The notes below the pieces were generated by a model. That model was not told the origin of the DNA. It was given only the letters and a program-made list of their open reading frames with translations, and ran no database searches. This document shows positions 8,244 to 16,913 of a stretch of 64,000 nucleotides of DNA, piece by piece. The DNA is taken from assembly GCA_963665525.1 (NCBI GenBank), contig OY762280.1, positions 1,302,001 to 1,366,000 of the forward strand, in the 5' to 3' direction. Both the position numbers and the translations under genes were made by a program. This stretch comes from UBA12077 sp963665525 (GTDB lineage: Bacteria; Bacteroidota; Bacteroidia; Bacteroidales; UBA12077). How positions within the stretch are numbered: position 1 is the first letter of the stretch; every line of letters begins with the position of its first letter.

Positions 8244-10274
8244 ATGAAGCAAAAGTATTTAATAAATAATATCATATTACTTACCATAATATTAAGTTTC
8301 CTTTTTGTGGGAAATACTGTATTAGCACAGAATTTACTTGAAGTAAAAGGTCGATTGTCATTTAAAGAGAGCGGAAGTAGTGCACGTGATGCTAAAGTTA
8401 GCTTGTATGTTAATGGAACATTTATACAATCGGTCACGACTGATCGATCAGGTAGATTTAAAATAGATTTAGAATTAAATAAGGATTATATCTTCGAGTT
8501 TGCTAATGATGGTTATGTAACAAAAAAAATCAATATAAATACTGAAATTCCTGAGAACGCACAAGATAAAGCTTTTACACCGATATATTTTGCGGTTGAT
8601 TTATTTAAACAATACGAAGGTGTGAATACAGTTGTTTTTACTCAACCTGTTGGTTTAATCAAATACTATAAACAAATCGGAGATTTTGATTATGATACGG
8701 ATTACTCAACAGAGATGAGGAATAAAATAGATAAAGCAGAGAAAGAACTTGAACAAGCACATAAAGATTATTTAGAACAGCAACGTCAGGAAGCAATTGC
8801 CCAGAAACAACAGGAAATTGCAGCACAAAAAGCTGCAGAAGAAGTAGCGAGATTAAAAAAGATCGAAGAAGAAAAAGCAGCTGCTGAAGCAAGAAGAATT
8901 GCAGCGGAGCAGAAAAAAATACAAGAAGAACAAGAAAAGGAAAGAATTAGAAAACAACAGGAAGAAGAAGCAGAGAGAAGGCGTCAGGAAGAAGCTGCAA
9001 GAAAAGAAGCCGAGAGGCTAGAAAAAGAACGTATTGCCGAACAACAAAGAAAAGAAGCCGAAGAAAGAGCGCGTTTGAAAGCCGAAGAAGAAGCCCGAAA
9101 AAAAGCTGCTTTAGAAGCAAAACTAAAAGCCGAAGAAGAAGCTCGAAAAGCAGCCGCCGAAGAAGCTGCCCGTATTGAAGCAGAAAAGAAAGCACAGTTA
9201 TTAGCACAACAGCAGGCAGAAGCAGAAAAGCGTCGAAAGGAAGAAGAGGCTCGCTTGGAAGCAGAACGACTCGAGAAAGAACGTATTGCCGAACAACAGC
9301 GTTTAGAAGCAGAAGAAAGAGCCAAAAAAGAGGCTGAGGAAATTGCACGATTAAAAGCAGCAGAAGAGGCTCGTAAAAAGGCAGAAGCTGATTCTCTTAA
9401 AAAAGTAGCTGAAGAAAAAGCACAAAGAGAGGCTGAGGAAAGAGCACAATTATTTGCTCAAGAACAGGCTGAAGCAGAAAAACGACGTCAGGAAGAAGAC
9501 GCACGATTAGAAGCAGAACGACTTGAGAAAGAACGTATTGCTGAACAACAGCGATTAGAGGCTGAAGAAAGAGCTAAAAAGGAAGCGGAAGAAGTGGCTC
9601 GATTAAAAGCAGCAGAAGAAGCTCGCAAAAAGGCAGAAGCTGATTCTCTTAAAAAAATAGCCGAAGAAAAAGCTCAACAAGAAGCCGAAGCATATGAGCG
9701 TCAAATGGCTCAATTAGAAGCAGAAGCAGAACAGCGAAGAAAAGAAGAAGACGCGAGAAAAGCATTAGAAGAAGAACAGCATTTAGCAAAATTAGCAGAG
9801 GAAAAACGATTAGCAGAAGAACGTCGTAAAGAAGAAGATGCTCGTTTAGCTCTTGAAGAAGAACAACGTCTTGCAAAACAAGCAGAAGAAAAACGTTTAG
9901 CTGATGAACGAAAAAAACAAGAAGAAGCTGAGAGAATTCAGGCAGAGTTAGAACAACAAGAGCTTTTAAGAAAAGATATTGAGCTAAGAAAAGCGAAAGC
10001 ATTAGCAGAAAAGATTAGAAAACAGAACGAATTATATAAATCAGCTCAAAAAGCAGCAGATGAATTAAATGAAGTGAAGAAAGATTATCCTAAAGGAAAA
10101 ACGGTTGAAGAGTTTGACAAATTCGGAATGCATATTACCAGAATTATTATTATTGATAATGAGGTTGTTAGGATTTTTTTAAAAGTAGAGCATGATTGGG
10201 GGAATGTATATTATTTCAGAAACAATCAATCCATTTCAAAAGACTTATATACGGTTGAGACAGAAAGAATTTAG
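8244..10274 (+). CDS. Secreted Ala/Glu/Arg/Lys-rich coiled-coil protein with carboxypeptidase-regulatory-like domain
   Basis: 676 residues from the ATG at 8244; a longer frame back to 8169 overlaps the kinase gene and lacks an N-terminal signal. The signal peptide runs to about residue 29 (LLTIILSFLFVGNTVLAQN). Residues 30-105 resemble a carboxypeptidase-regulatory/CNA-B-like beta domain (VKGRLSFKESG, then TTDRSGRFKIDLE). Residues about 160-605 are an extreme charged coiled coil of the TolA kind, including an internal 84-residue duplication. A 70-residue C-terminal region looks globular. A stiff periplasmic or envelope spacer is a reasonable inference, but I do not recognise the family. It sits between the kinase and a START-like gene in a tight operon. 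Confidence 0.8.
   Translation: MKQKYLINNIILLTIILSFLFVGNTVLAQNLLEVKGRLSFKESGSSARDAKVSLYVNGTFIQSVTTDRSGRFKIDLELNKDYIFEFANDGYVTKKININTEIPENAQDKAFTPIYFAVDLFKQYEGVNTVVFTQPVGLIKYYKQIGDFDYDTDYSTEMRNKIDKAEKELEQAHKDYLEQQRQEAIAQKQQEIAAQKAAEEVARLKKIEEEKAAAEARRIAAEQKKIQEEQEKERIRKQQEEEAERRRQEEAARKEAERLEKERIAEQQRKEAEERARLKAEEEARKKAALEAKLKAEEEARKAAAEEAARIEAEKKAQLLAQQQAEAEKRRKEEEARLEAERLEKERIAEQQRLEAEERAKKEAEEIARLKAAEEARKKAEADSLKKVAEEKAQREAEERAQLFAQEQAEAEKRRQEEDARLEAERLEKERIAEQQRLEAEERAKKEAEEVARLKAAEEARKKAEADSLKKIAEEKAQQEAEAYERQMAQLEAEAEQRRKEEDARKALEEEQHLAKLAEEKRLAEERRKEEDARLALEEEQRLAKQAEEKRLADERKKQEEAERIQAELEQQELLRKDIELRKAKALAEKIRKQNELYKSAQKAADELNEVKKDYPKGKTVEEFDKFGMHITRIIIIDNEVVRIFLKVEHDWGNVYYFRNNQSISKDLYTVETERI
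9258..9690 (+). repeat. In-frame 252-bp tandem duplication within the coiled-coil gene
   Basis: The segment beginning at 9258 (protein EAERLEKERIAEQQRLEAEE) recurs at 9510, exactly 252 bases or 84 codons later. The second copy holds for about 60 residues with mostly silent differences, then diverges. Confidence 0.85.
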
Positions 10275-10281
10275 ATTGAAT

Positions 10282-10665
10282 ATGAAAGATTTTAAAAAAT
10301 ACTATAAGATTCCTGCTGAACCCGAAGAAGTTTTTACAGCGCTAACAAATCCTTTTACCATTGAATTATGGAGTGGATATCCGGCAATTATGAATGCCAA
10401 CGTTAATACAGAATTCTCGTTATGGGAAGGTGATATTGTTGGTAAAAACCTGGAGATTATTGAGAATCGTAAAATTGTACAAGAATGGTATTTTGGTGAT
10501 CAAGAAGAAAAATCTATTGTTACCATTAAAATTTTCGAAGATAAAAAAGGGGCCCAAGTTGAATTAATTCATTCTAATATCCCGGACGATGATTATGAGA
10601 ATATTATTGAGGGGTGGGATGAATTTTATTTTGGTGCCATTATAAACTTTTTTGAAATTGAATAA
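10282..10665 (+). CDS. START/SRPBCC-like domain protein
   Basis: A small cytosolic protein of 127 residues, beginning MKDFKKYYKIPAEPEEVFTA. This is the typical first strand and helix of SRPBCC (AHSA1/START-like) folds, which bind hydrophobic ligands or client proteins in a deep cavity. The segments IVQEWYFGD and GAQVELIHSNIP match the central strands, and GWDEFYFGAIINFFE is the C-terminal helix. The frame extends upstream to 10192 inside the previous gene, but the domain starts at the ATG at 10282, seven bases after the preceding stop, indicating co-transcription. Ligand unknown. Confidence 0.85.
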   Translation: MKDFKKYYKIPAEPEEVFTALTNPFTIELWSGYPAIMNANVNTEFSLWEGDIVGKNLEIIENRKIVQEWYFGDQEEKSIVTIKIFEDKKGAQVELIHSNIPDDDYENIIEGWDEFYFGAIINFFEIE

Positions 10666-10750
10666 TCTTATATTTTCCATCTTTTTTCTTATCCGTATTA
10701 AAATCATAAATTAATTAGTATATTTAGCTTAAATCTAAATTTATTGACCT

Positions 10751-13345
10751 ATGAAAGGCATTTTAAGCATACTAATTATTTTAATGTATTCTTTTCTGTC
10801 TAATGCTCAGAATTATAGCTATGAAGAAAATCTAACCCAATTAGAGGAAAAACTGGATGCCACAAAAAATGTAAATGCTAAGCTTGAAATTTATATGAAT
10901 ATAATAGAACTCAGTTTTCCTGATCATCAGGATAATGTTCTAAAATATGCAAATGAATTAATCCCTTTGGCAGAATCATTAAATAATACCAATGCTCATG
11001 CCTTTGGTAATTATTATGTTGGGGAGTATTATTTTAATAAAGATCATTACGAAAAAGCGGATAAATATTATCGAAAAGCTCTACAGTTATATAAATCTTT
11101 GGATAATAAAATTCAAATATTACTAATCTATCATAACCTGGGACTTTCAAATCAATATCTTAATAATTACGATGAAGCATTGGTTTTTTACCAGGATGCT
11201 GTTAAAATAGCCGAATCTATAGGGAGTAAGGAAAGAGAAGCTGTTAGCTTACACGATATTGGCACCTTATACAACGATCTTGAAAAATATTCTTTTGCTC
11301 AGTATTATTATCAAAAGGCTTTAAAAATATACATTGAATTAGATAACACAGAACGTATAGCTGCTATTTATCAAAATTTTGGAGTGCTACATTATAATTG
11401 GGGTGATTTTGTTCAGTCCTTGGACTACTATCAAAAGTCATTAAAAATATATGAAGAGTTAAACGATAAACAAAGCATTGCTATTTCGTTAAGTAATATT
11501 GGACTTGTATACGAAGAAAGTAAAAATTTCAAAATGGCTTTGGATTATTACCAAAGAGCGCTTATCATTTTTGAAGAAATCGATTTTAAACCTACTTTAG
11601 TTTATATTTTTTATAACCTAGGCTCAATATACAGAAATTTAGAGAATTACGATAAGTCAATTGAATATTTTGAAAAAGGATTAGATTTATCTATTGAAAT
11701 ATCAATGAAAGATTATATTTCATATAACTATGAGGCATTATCGGCAATTTATGAAGAAACAGGAAAATATTACGATGCATTAAATTATTACAAAGAATAT
11801 GTTATTATTAAAGATTCTTTATTTAACGAAGAAAAACACTTGCAAATAAGCGAGTTAGAAGCTGAGTTTCAAACAGCCCAGCACGAAAAGCAAATTGAAT
11901 TCTTAAAATTAGATCAGGAATTACAAGAATCTAAATTAAAGAAAAAAGAATCGCAAAACTTGATTCTTATCTTAAGTGCTTTCCTTGCTGTAGTCATTGC
12001 TTTTATATTATTATTTTTTGCAAGATCACAGAAGAAATTATCAGGGAAATTACAAAATGAAGTAGAAGAAAGAATCAAATCTGAAGAACAATTGAGGTTG
12101 ATCAAAGAACAATTAGAACTTCGTGTAAAAGAACGAACTGTTGATATTGAAGAGTCTAACAAGAAATTATTAAAAGAGATTGAGGAGCATAAAAGCACAA
12201 TGAAAAGTCTGGAGCTGGCTAAAAATAAGGCAGTAGAGGCTGATAAAATTAAATCTAATTTCCTGGCAAATATTTCACATGAAATTCGTACTCCTATGAA
12301 TGCTATTACTGGTTATTCTCAGATGTTAGCATATACAAATATTACTACTAAAAAACGAAACAATTACATTACACTGGTACAGGAAGGATGTGTCAGCTTA
12401 ACAAATTTAATCGACGATATCGTTGATTTTGCTGCAGTTGAGTCAGGTCAGGCGACCATCGAAAAAAAAGAATTTAATCCACATCCTGTGTTAGAATTCT
12501 TATACGATCATTATACCAATGAATTAGTTCGTAAGAAAAAAGAGAATTTAATATTATCCTATGCTAATGAAAATAGTGAAAGTGATTTGCAAATCAATTC
12601 TGACCCTTCAAGATTTAAACAAATACTTTCAATACTTATCGATAATGCTTTAAAATTTACCGAAAAAGGCCATATTGAATTTGGATTTACACATCCTAAT
12701 GAATCTGAAATTCAGTTCTTTGTCCGGGATACTGGAATTGGAATAGATTCAAAAAATTATGACTTGATATTTGAGCGATTCAGACAGGTAGATGATAGTA
12801 CAACCAAGAAATATGGAGGAACAGGAATAGGTTTATCTGTTGCTAAAAAGTTAACAGAATTGTTGGGGGGGGAAATAACTTTAGAGTCAACTGTTGGAAA
12901 AGGATCAACCTTTTTTGTGAAACTACCATTTAATAGCAATCTTGAAGAACCCGGAATATTACAACCAGTTGAGTTCGACTGGAGTGGAAAGGTAATTCTG
13001 GTTGCAGAGGATAAAAAAATCAACTTCGAGATTATTAATGAAACACTGAGTATTACAAATGCTCAATTGGTATGGGCTAAAAATGGAAAAGAAGCAGTTC
13101 AACAAGTTGAATTAAACCCCAAAATAGACCTTGTGCTGATGGATATTCAGATGCCTGTGATGGATGGTTATGAAAGTACAAGAAGAATCAAAGAGATTAC
13201 AAAAAATATTCCGGTAATAGCACAAACAGCATATGCTTTACCTCAGGATAGCTACAAGTGTTTTGATGCCGGATGCGATGATTATATTTCAAAGCCAATA
13301 TCCTTAAATCAGTTCTTGCTGAAATTAAACAAATATCTATCATAA
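10751..13345 (+). CDS. TPR hybrid sensor histidine kinase with receiver domain
   Basis: 864 residues. The signal peptide (ILIILMYSFLSNAQ) is followed by about eight periplasmic tetratricopeptide repeats (residues 30-390; for example ALVFYQDAVKIAESIG, SLDYYQKSLKIYEELN). A single membrane helix lies near 402-424, followed by a coiled coil. HisKA has the H-box NISHEIRTPMNAITG near residue 510, HATPase spans about 617-735 (DTGIGI, GGTGIGLSV), and a fused receiver covers 746-864 with the phospho-acceptor Asp in LVLMDIQMPVMDG and the Lys in YISKPIS. It is a membrane-spanning hybrid kinase that probably passes phosphate on to a separate phosphotransfer protein or regulator. The signal sensed by the TPR array is unknown. 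Confidence 0.93.
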   Translation: MKGILSILIILMYSFLSNAQNYSYEENLTQLEEKLDATKNVNAKLEIYMNIIELSFPDHQDNVLKYANELIPLAESLNNTNAHAFGNYYVGEYYFNKDHYEKADKYYRKALQLYKSLDNKIQILLIYHNLGLSNQYLNNYDEALVFYQDAVKIAESIGSKEREAVSLHDIGTLYNDLEKYSFAQYYYQKALKIYIELDNTERIAAIYQNFGVLHYNWGDFVQSLDYYQKSLKIYEELNDKQSIAISLSNIGLVYEESKNFKMALDYYQRALIIFEEIDFKPTLVYIFYNLGSIYRNLENYDKSIEYFEKGLDLSIEISMKDYISYNYEALSAIYEETGKYYDALNYYKEYVIIKDSLFNEEKHLQISELEAEFQTAQHEKQIEFLKLDQELQESKLKKKESQNLILILSAFLAVVIAFILLFFARSQKKLSGKLQNEVEERIKSEEQLRLIKEQLELRVKERTVDIEESNKKLLKEIEEHKSTMKSLELAKNKAVEADKIKSNFLANISHEIRTPMNAITGYSQMLAYTNITTKKRNNYITLVQEGCVSLTNLIDDIVDFAAVESGQATIEKKEFNPHPVLEFLYDHYTNELVRKKKENLILSYANENSESDLQINSDPSRFKQILSILIDNALKFTEKGHIEFGFTHPNESEIQFFVRDTGIGIDSKNYDLIFERFRQVDDSTTKKYGGTGIGLSVAKKLTELLGGEITLESTVGKGSTFFVKLPFNSNLEEPGILQPVEFDWSGKVILVAEDKKINFEIINETLSITNAQLVWAKNGKEAVQQVELNPKIDLVLMDIQMPVMDGYESTRRIKEITKNIPVIAQTAYALPQDSYKCFDAGCDDYISKPISLNQFLLKLNKYLS

Positions 13346-13374
13346 AAAATAAGCTCCCAAAAGGAGCTTATTTT
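13346..13374. terminator. Bidirectional terminator between the hybrid kinase and kdsA
   Basis: A perfect 12-bp stem (AAAATAAGCTCC with GGAGCTTATTTT) with A and T tracts on both sides. It overlaps the kdsA stop codon at 13373-13375. Confidence 0.88.
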
Positions 13375-14197
13375 AAAGATGTATTACTGTTTGTCGTATT
13401 TTAACTAGTTTATAAAGTAAGCTTTCTAAGTGGTTTAAATGAAGCATATTAGCACCATCAGATTTTGCATTGGCAGGATCAGGATGTGTTTCTATAAATA
13501 AACCATCAACACCAACAGCAATACCTGCTTTTGCAACCGTTTCAATTAATTCAGGTTTTCCTCCGGTAACTCCAGAAGATTGATTAGGCTGCTGTAAACT
13601 ATGAGTAATATCTAAGATGACCGGCTTACCAAGTTTTTGCATCTCTGGAATTCCTCGGTAGTCAATAATTAAATCCTGGTAACCAAACATAGCACCTCTG
13701 TCTGTAATCATAACATTCTCATTTCCTGATTCTAGTACTTTATCAATTGCAAATTTCATTGAATCAGGAGCTAAAAACTGACCTTTTTTAATATTCACAA
13801 TTTTACCTGTTTTTGCTGCTGCAACAAGTAAGTCAGTTTGGCGGCATAAGAAAGCAGGAATTTGAAGCATATCAACATATGCTGCAGCAAGTGCAGCTTC
13901 TATTTCAGAATGAATATCAGTTACAATTGGAACTTTAAGCTCTTCACGTACTTTACCTAATATTTTTAAAGCTTTAATATCTCCAATACCTGTAAAAGAA
14001 TCAAGTCTCGATCTGTTGGCTTTTTTATATGATGCTTTAAAAATAAAGGGAATCTTTAATGAATCTGTAATTTCAATAATCTTTTCAGCAATTTCAAAAA
14101 CAACTTTTTCACTTTCAACCACACAAGGTCCGGCAAGCAAAAAGAAGTTATTTTGGTCTGTATATTTAATATCAGGAATTTTATCAATCATAGTCAC
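13373..14197 (-). CDS. kdsA: 3-deoxy-8-phosphooctulonate synthase
   Basis: KdsA condenses phosphoenolpyruvate with arabinose 5-phosphate to give Kdo-8-phosphate, the first committed step of Kdo synthesis for lipopolysaccharide. The 274 residues fit the family. Motifs: FLLAGPCVVESE, IFKASYKKANRSRLDSFTG, MITDRGAMFGYQDLIID and LFIETHPDPANAKSDGANML. The Cys in AGPCVVES is the metal ligand of the metal-dependent class; metal-independent enzymes have Asn there. It shares its direction with rarA, 30 bases upstream, so the two are probably co-transcribed. Two start codons (14197 and 14191) are possible. Confidence 0.96.
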   Translation of the reverse strand: MTMIDKIPDIKYTDQNNFFLLAGPCVVESEKVVFEIAEKIIEITDSLKIPFIFKASYKKANRSRLDSFTGIGDIKALKILGKVREELKVPIVTDIHSEIEAALAAAYVDMLQIPAFLCRQTDLLVAAAKTGKIVNIKKGQFLAPDSMKFAIDKVLESGNENVMITDRGAMFGYQDLIIDYRGIPEMQKLGKPVILDITHSLQQPNQSSGVTGGKPELIETVAKAGIAVGVDGLFIETHPDPANAKSDGANMLHLNHLESLLYKLVKIRQTVIHL

Positions 14198-14227
14198 ATT
14201 TTTAGAATTGAATAATAAGCAACAAAA

Positions 14228-15517
14228 TTAGTAATTATATTTACCTTTCCACTGATTTTGTAAACGTTTTAATATTTCTGTTTCCTTAGCGTTATTTTGA
14301 GGTTTGTAAATGACATTTTCCTTAATTTGTTCCGGTAAAAAATTATCTTGTACAAAATTTCCTTCGTAGCTGTGTGCATATTTATAGTTTTTACCGTATC
14401 CAATATCTTTCATTAATTTAGTTGGCGCATTTCGAATATGTAAAGGAACACTCAGATCTCCTGTTTTACGAACAAGATGTTGTGCATCATTTATAGCCTG
14501 GTATGCAGAATTACTTTTAGGTGATGTTGCCAGGTAAATGGTTGCTTCTGAAAGAATAATACGTGATTCGGGCCAACCTATTTTATTCACAGCATCGAAA
14601 CAGCTGTTTGCTAAAAGTAATGCATTGGGATTAGCCAACCCGATATCTTCTGATGCCAATATTAATAACCTGCGAGCAATAAACTTTGGATCTTCGCCAC
14701 CTTCAATCATTCTTGCTAACCAATACACTGCTGCATTTGGATCACTACCACGAATTGATTTAATAAAAGCAGATATAATGTCGTAATGTAACTCACCATT
14801 CTTATCGTAAGTAGCAATATTTTGCTGTAAAATTTCAGTGACAACATCGTTGGTTATACTAATTTTATTTTCAGATTTAGCTTTCTCTGTATTAACAACC
14901 AGTTCAAGGATATTATATAATTTTCGCGCATCACCACCAGAAAACCTTAATAAAGATTCATATTCTTCAAGTTTTATGTTCAAGTCTTTCAGATATTTAT
15001 CATCACTTATTGCTTTATCAATAAGGGCAATTAAATCATCTTTTTCTAATGATTTTAATACATAAACCTGAGCACGGGAAAGGAGTGGAGAGATCACCTC
15101 AAAAGATGGATTTTCTGTGGTTGCTCCAATTAATATAATGGTACCCTGTTCAACAGCAGCAAGCAATGAGTCTTGCTGAGATTTATTAAATCGATGAATT
15201 TCATCAATAAAAAGTATTGGATTAGGAGCATCAAAGAATTGTTGTTTTTTAGCTTTCTCGATAGTTTCTCGTACATCTTTTACACCTGAATGTACTGCAC
15301 TTAATGTAAAAAATGGTCTGTTTTGCTGGTTGGCAATAATTTTAGCTAAAGTTGTTTTTCCAACGCCGGGAGGGCCCCAAAGTATAAATGAAGGAATATT
15401 TCCCGATTCAATAGCTTTGCGCAATATTGCATTTTCTCCTACCAAATGTTTTTGTCCTATATAATCATTTAAAGATTTAGGACGCATTCGATCAGCTAAA
15501 GGTTGATTAATTGCCAT
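14228..15517 (-). CDS. rarA: Replication-associated recombination protein A (AAA+ clamp-loader-like)
   Basis: RarA (MgsA) is a tetrameric AAA+ ATPase related to clamp-loader subunits that acts at stalled forks and single-strand/double-strand junctions. Seen here: PLADRMRPKSLNDYIGQKHL at the N-terminus, Walker A GPPGVGKTTLAK, Walker B ILFIDEIHRFNKSQQD, sensor 1 GATTENPSFEV and the RarA C-terminal tetramerisation region ending near NQWKGKYNY. The length is 429 residues from the ATG at 15517; the frame also allows two extra residues from 15523. It lies just upstream of kdsA. Confidence 0.96.
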   Translation of the reverse strand: MAINQPLADRMRPKSLNDYIGQKHLVGENAILRKAIESGNIPSFILWGPPGVGKTTLAKIIANQQNRPFFTLSAVHSGVKDVRETIEKAKKQQFFDAPNPILFIDEIHRFNKSQQDSLLAAVEQGTIILIGATTENPSFEVISPLLSRAQVYVLKSLEKDDLIALIDKAISDDKYLKDLNIKLEEYESLLRFSGGDARKLYNILELVVNTEKAKSENKISITNDVVTEILQQNIATYDKNGELHYDIISAFIKSIRGSDPNAAVYWLARMIEGGEDPKFIARRLLILASEDIGLANPNALLLANSCFDAVNKIGWPESRIILSEATIYLATSPKSNSAYQAINDAQHLVRKTGDLSVPLHIRNAPTKLMKDIGYGKNYKYAHSYEGNFVQDNFLPEQIKENVIYKPQNNAKETEILKRLQNQWKGKYNY

Positions 15518-15722
15518 ACACAAACAAATAATTTAATTTGAACATTTTCTTGAAACAAGCGTACAATTAAGGAATTTTGTTGAACATTTAAAAGGCTTTT
15601 TCTATTTTTATCATGTATTGTTGATAAAAGAAAATGAATTTGAACGGAACCTTTTAAATTAATTTTTCATCTAATAAATACGAATGTAAGCTATGTAACA
15701 AATAACCTATAAAATAAAATCT

Positions 15723-16838
15723 ATGAAAAGGAACAAATTAATTTTAATATCATTTTCAGTAATGATGTTACTAACAAGCTCTATTTTTGCTCAGTTTGGT
15801 TCTCTTGGTAAAGTATTATCAACCGGGTCAGACGATGCAGAAAAAATATTCGAAGCATATTTATCGCCTTATGCCAATGGAATGGGGGCAGCATTAAGTA
15901 CCGGATGGTATAATACCGCAAAGCCTCATAAATTAGGAGGTTTCGATGTAACAGTATCTTTTAATTTAGCTATTATTCCATCAGCAGATCAAACTTATGA
16001 TGCAAATGATTTGGGATTAGGTGATCCGGCGAATGGATTAACAGTAACTGTTGATGGAACAGAATCGCCAACAGCAGCAGGTAAAAATAAAGCAGGACAG
16101 ACTTTAACATATAATCAAAATATTCCTATCATTGGAGATGTTCCAATCACAAGTTTTAGCCTTCCTAAAGGAACAGGATTTGCTTATACTCCAATGCCAA
16201 TGATTCAGGTAGGTGTTGGATTGGTTAAAGAAACAGAATTAAACTTTCGATATTCACCCGATATTGAATGGGGAAACGGAAGTAAAATGGGATTGTGGGG
16301 TATTGGATTAAAACATAGTGTTAAGCAATGGATTCCTGCTGTTAAAAAATTACCTCTATTTGATTTGACATTACAAGGAGGATATACTAAACTTAAGTCA
16401 ACATCTGATTTGAATTTTCAACCATCTTTTTATGATGCTTTTTCAGGTGTAAACGTCATACCAAGTTTTGATCCAAATTATTATTCAAACCAAGAACTTT
16501 TATTAGATATTAATAATATTACCGCTAACTTACTTGTTTCCGGAGATTTTAAAATCATTTGTATTTATGGTGGCGTTGGAATTAGTAATTCAAAAGCAGA
16601 TTTGAAGTTAAAAGGCAATTACCCAATTCCATATATGGAAGGAAATGAGATCCGAGTGTCTGATGAAAACCTTAATAATACTGATCCTATTGATATTACA
16701 GTTAAAAGTAATGAAGGTTTAAAACCACGTTTTAATGCAGGTTTTAGATTAAAATTTGCAGTTGTAACCATTAACTTCGATTACACCTATGCCGATTATT
16801 CAGTGGCAAGTGCAGGTTTAGGAATTAGCTTTAGATAA
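15723..16838 (+). CDS. DUF6588 family secreted protein
   Basis: 371 residues with a clear signal peptide (LILISFSVMMLLTSSIFAQ). The segment EKIFEAYLSPYANGMGAALSTGWYN is characteristic of DUF6588 proteins of Bacteroidota. Repeated amphipathic strands, and endings such as FDYTYADYSVASAGLGISFR with a terminal aromatic/Arg strand, suggest an outer-membrane beta-barrel. Function is not known. It is a single gene with its own terminator, convergent with the following sensor. Confidence 0.82.
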   Translation: MKRNKLILISFSVMMLLTSSIFAQFGSLGKVLSTGSDDAEKIFEAYLSPYANGMGAALSTGWYNTAKPHKLGGFDVTVSFNLAIIPSADQTYDANDLGLGDPANGLTVTVDGTESPTAAGKNKAGQTLTYNQNIPIIGDVPITSFSLPKGTGFAYTPMPMIQVGVGLVKETELNFRYSPDIEWGNGSKMGLWGIGLKHSVKQWIPAVKKLPLFDLTLQGGYTKLKSTSDLNFQPSFYDAFSGVNVIPSFDPNYYSNQELLLDINNITANLLVSGDFKIICIYGGVGISNSKADLKLKGNYPIPYMEGNEIRVSDENLNNTDPIDITVKSNEGLKPRFNAGFRLKFAVVTINFDYTYADYSVASAGLGISFR

Positions 16839-16860
16839 TAATACAACGAAATAACAATAA

Positions 16861-16891
16861 AAAACCCGTAAGAATTTCTTGCGGGTTTTTT
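16861..16891. terminator. Terminator between convergent genes
   Basis: CCCGTAAG/CTTGCGGG stem (one G-T pair) flanked by A and T runs, usable in both directions. Confidence 0.88.
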
Positions 16892-16913
16892 ATTGGCTTA
16901 ATAGTTGGTTTTT

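Noticed and set aside
8659..9348. Long minus-strand Leu/Ser/Phe-rich ORFs opposite the coiled-coil gene
   Set aside because: They are antisense shadows of the GAA/GCA-rich repeats; composition is unnatural and there is no start context or homology.
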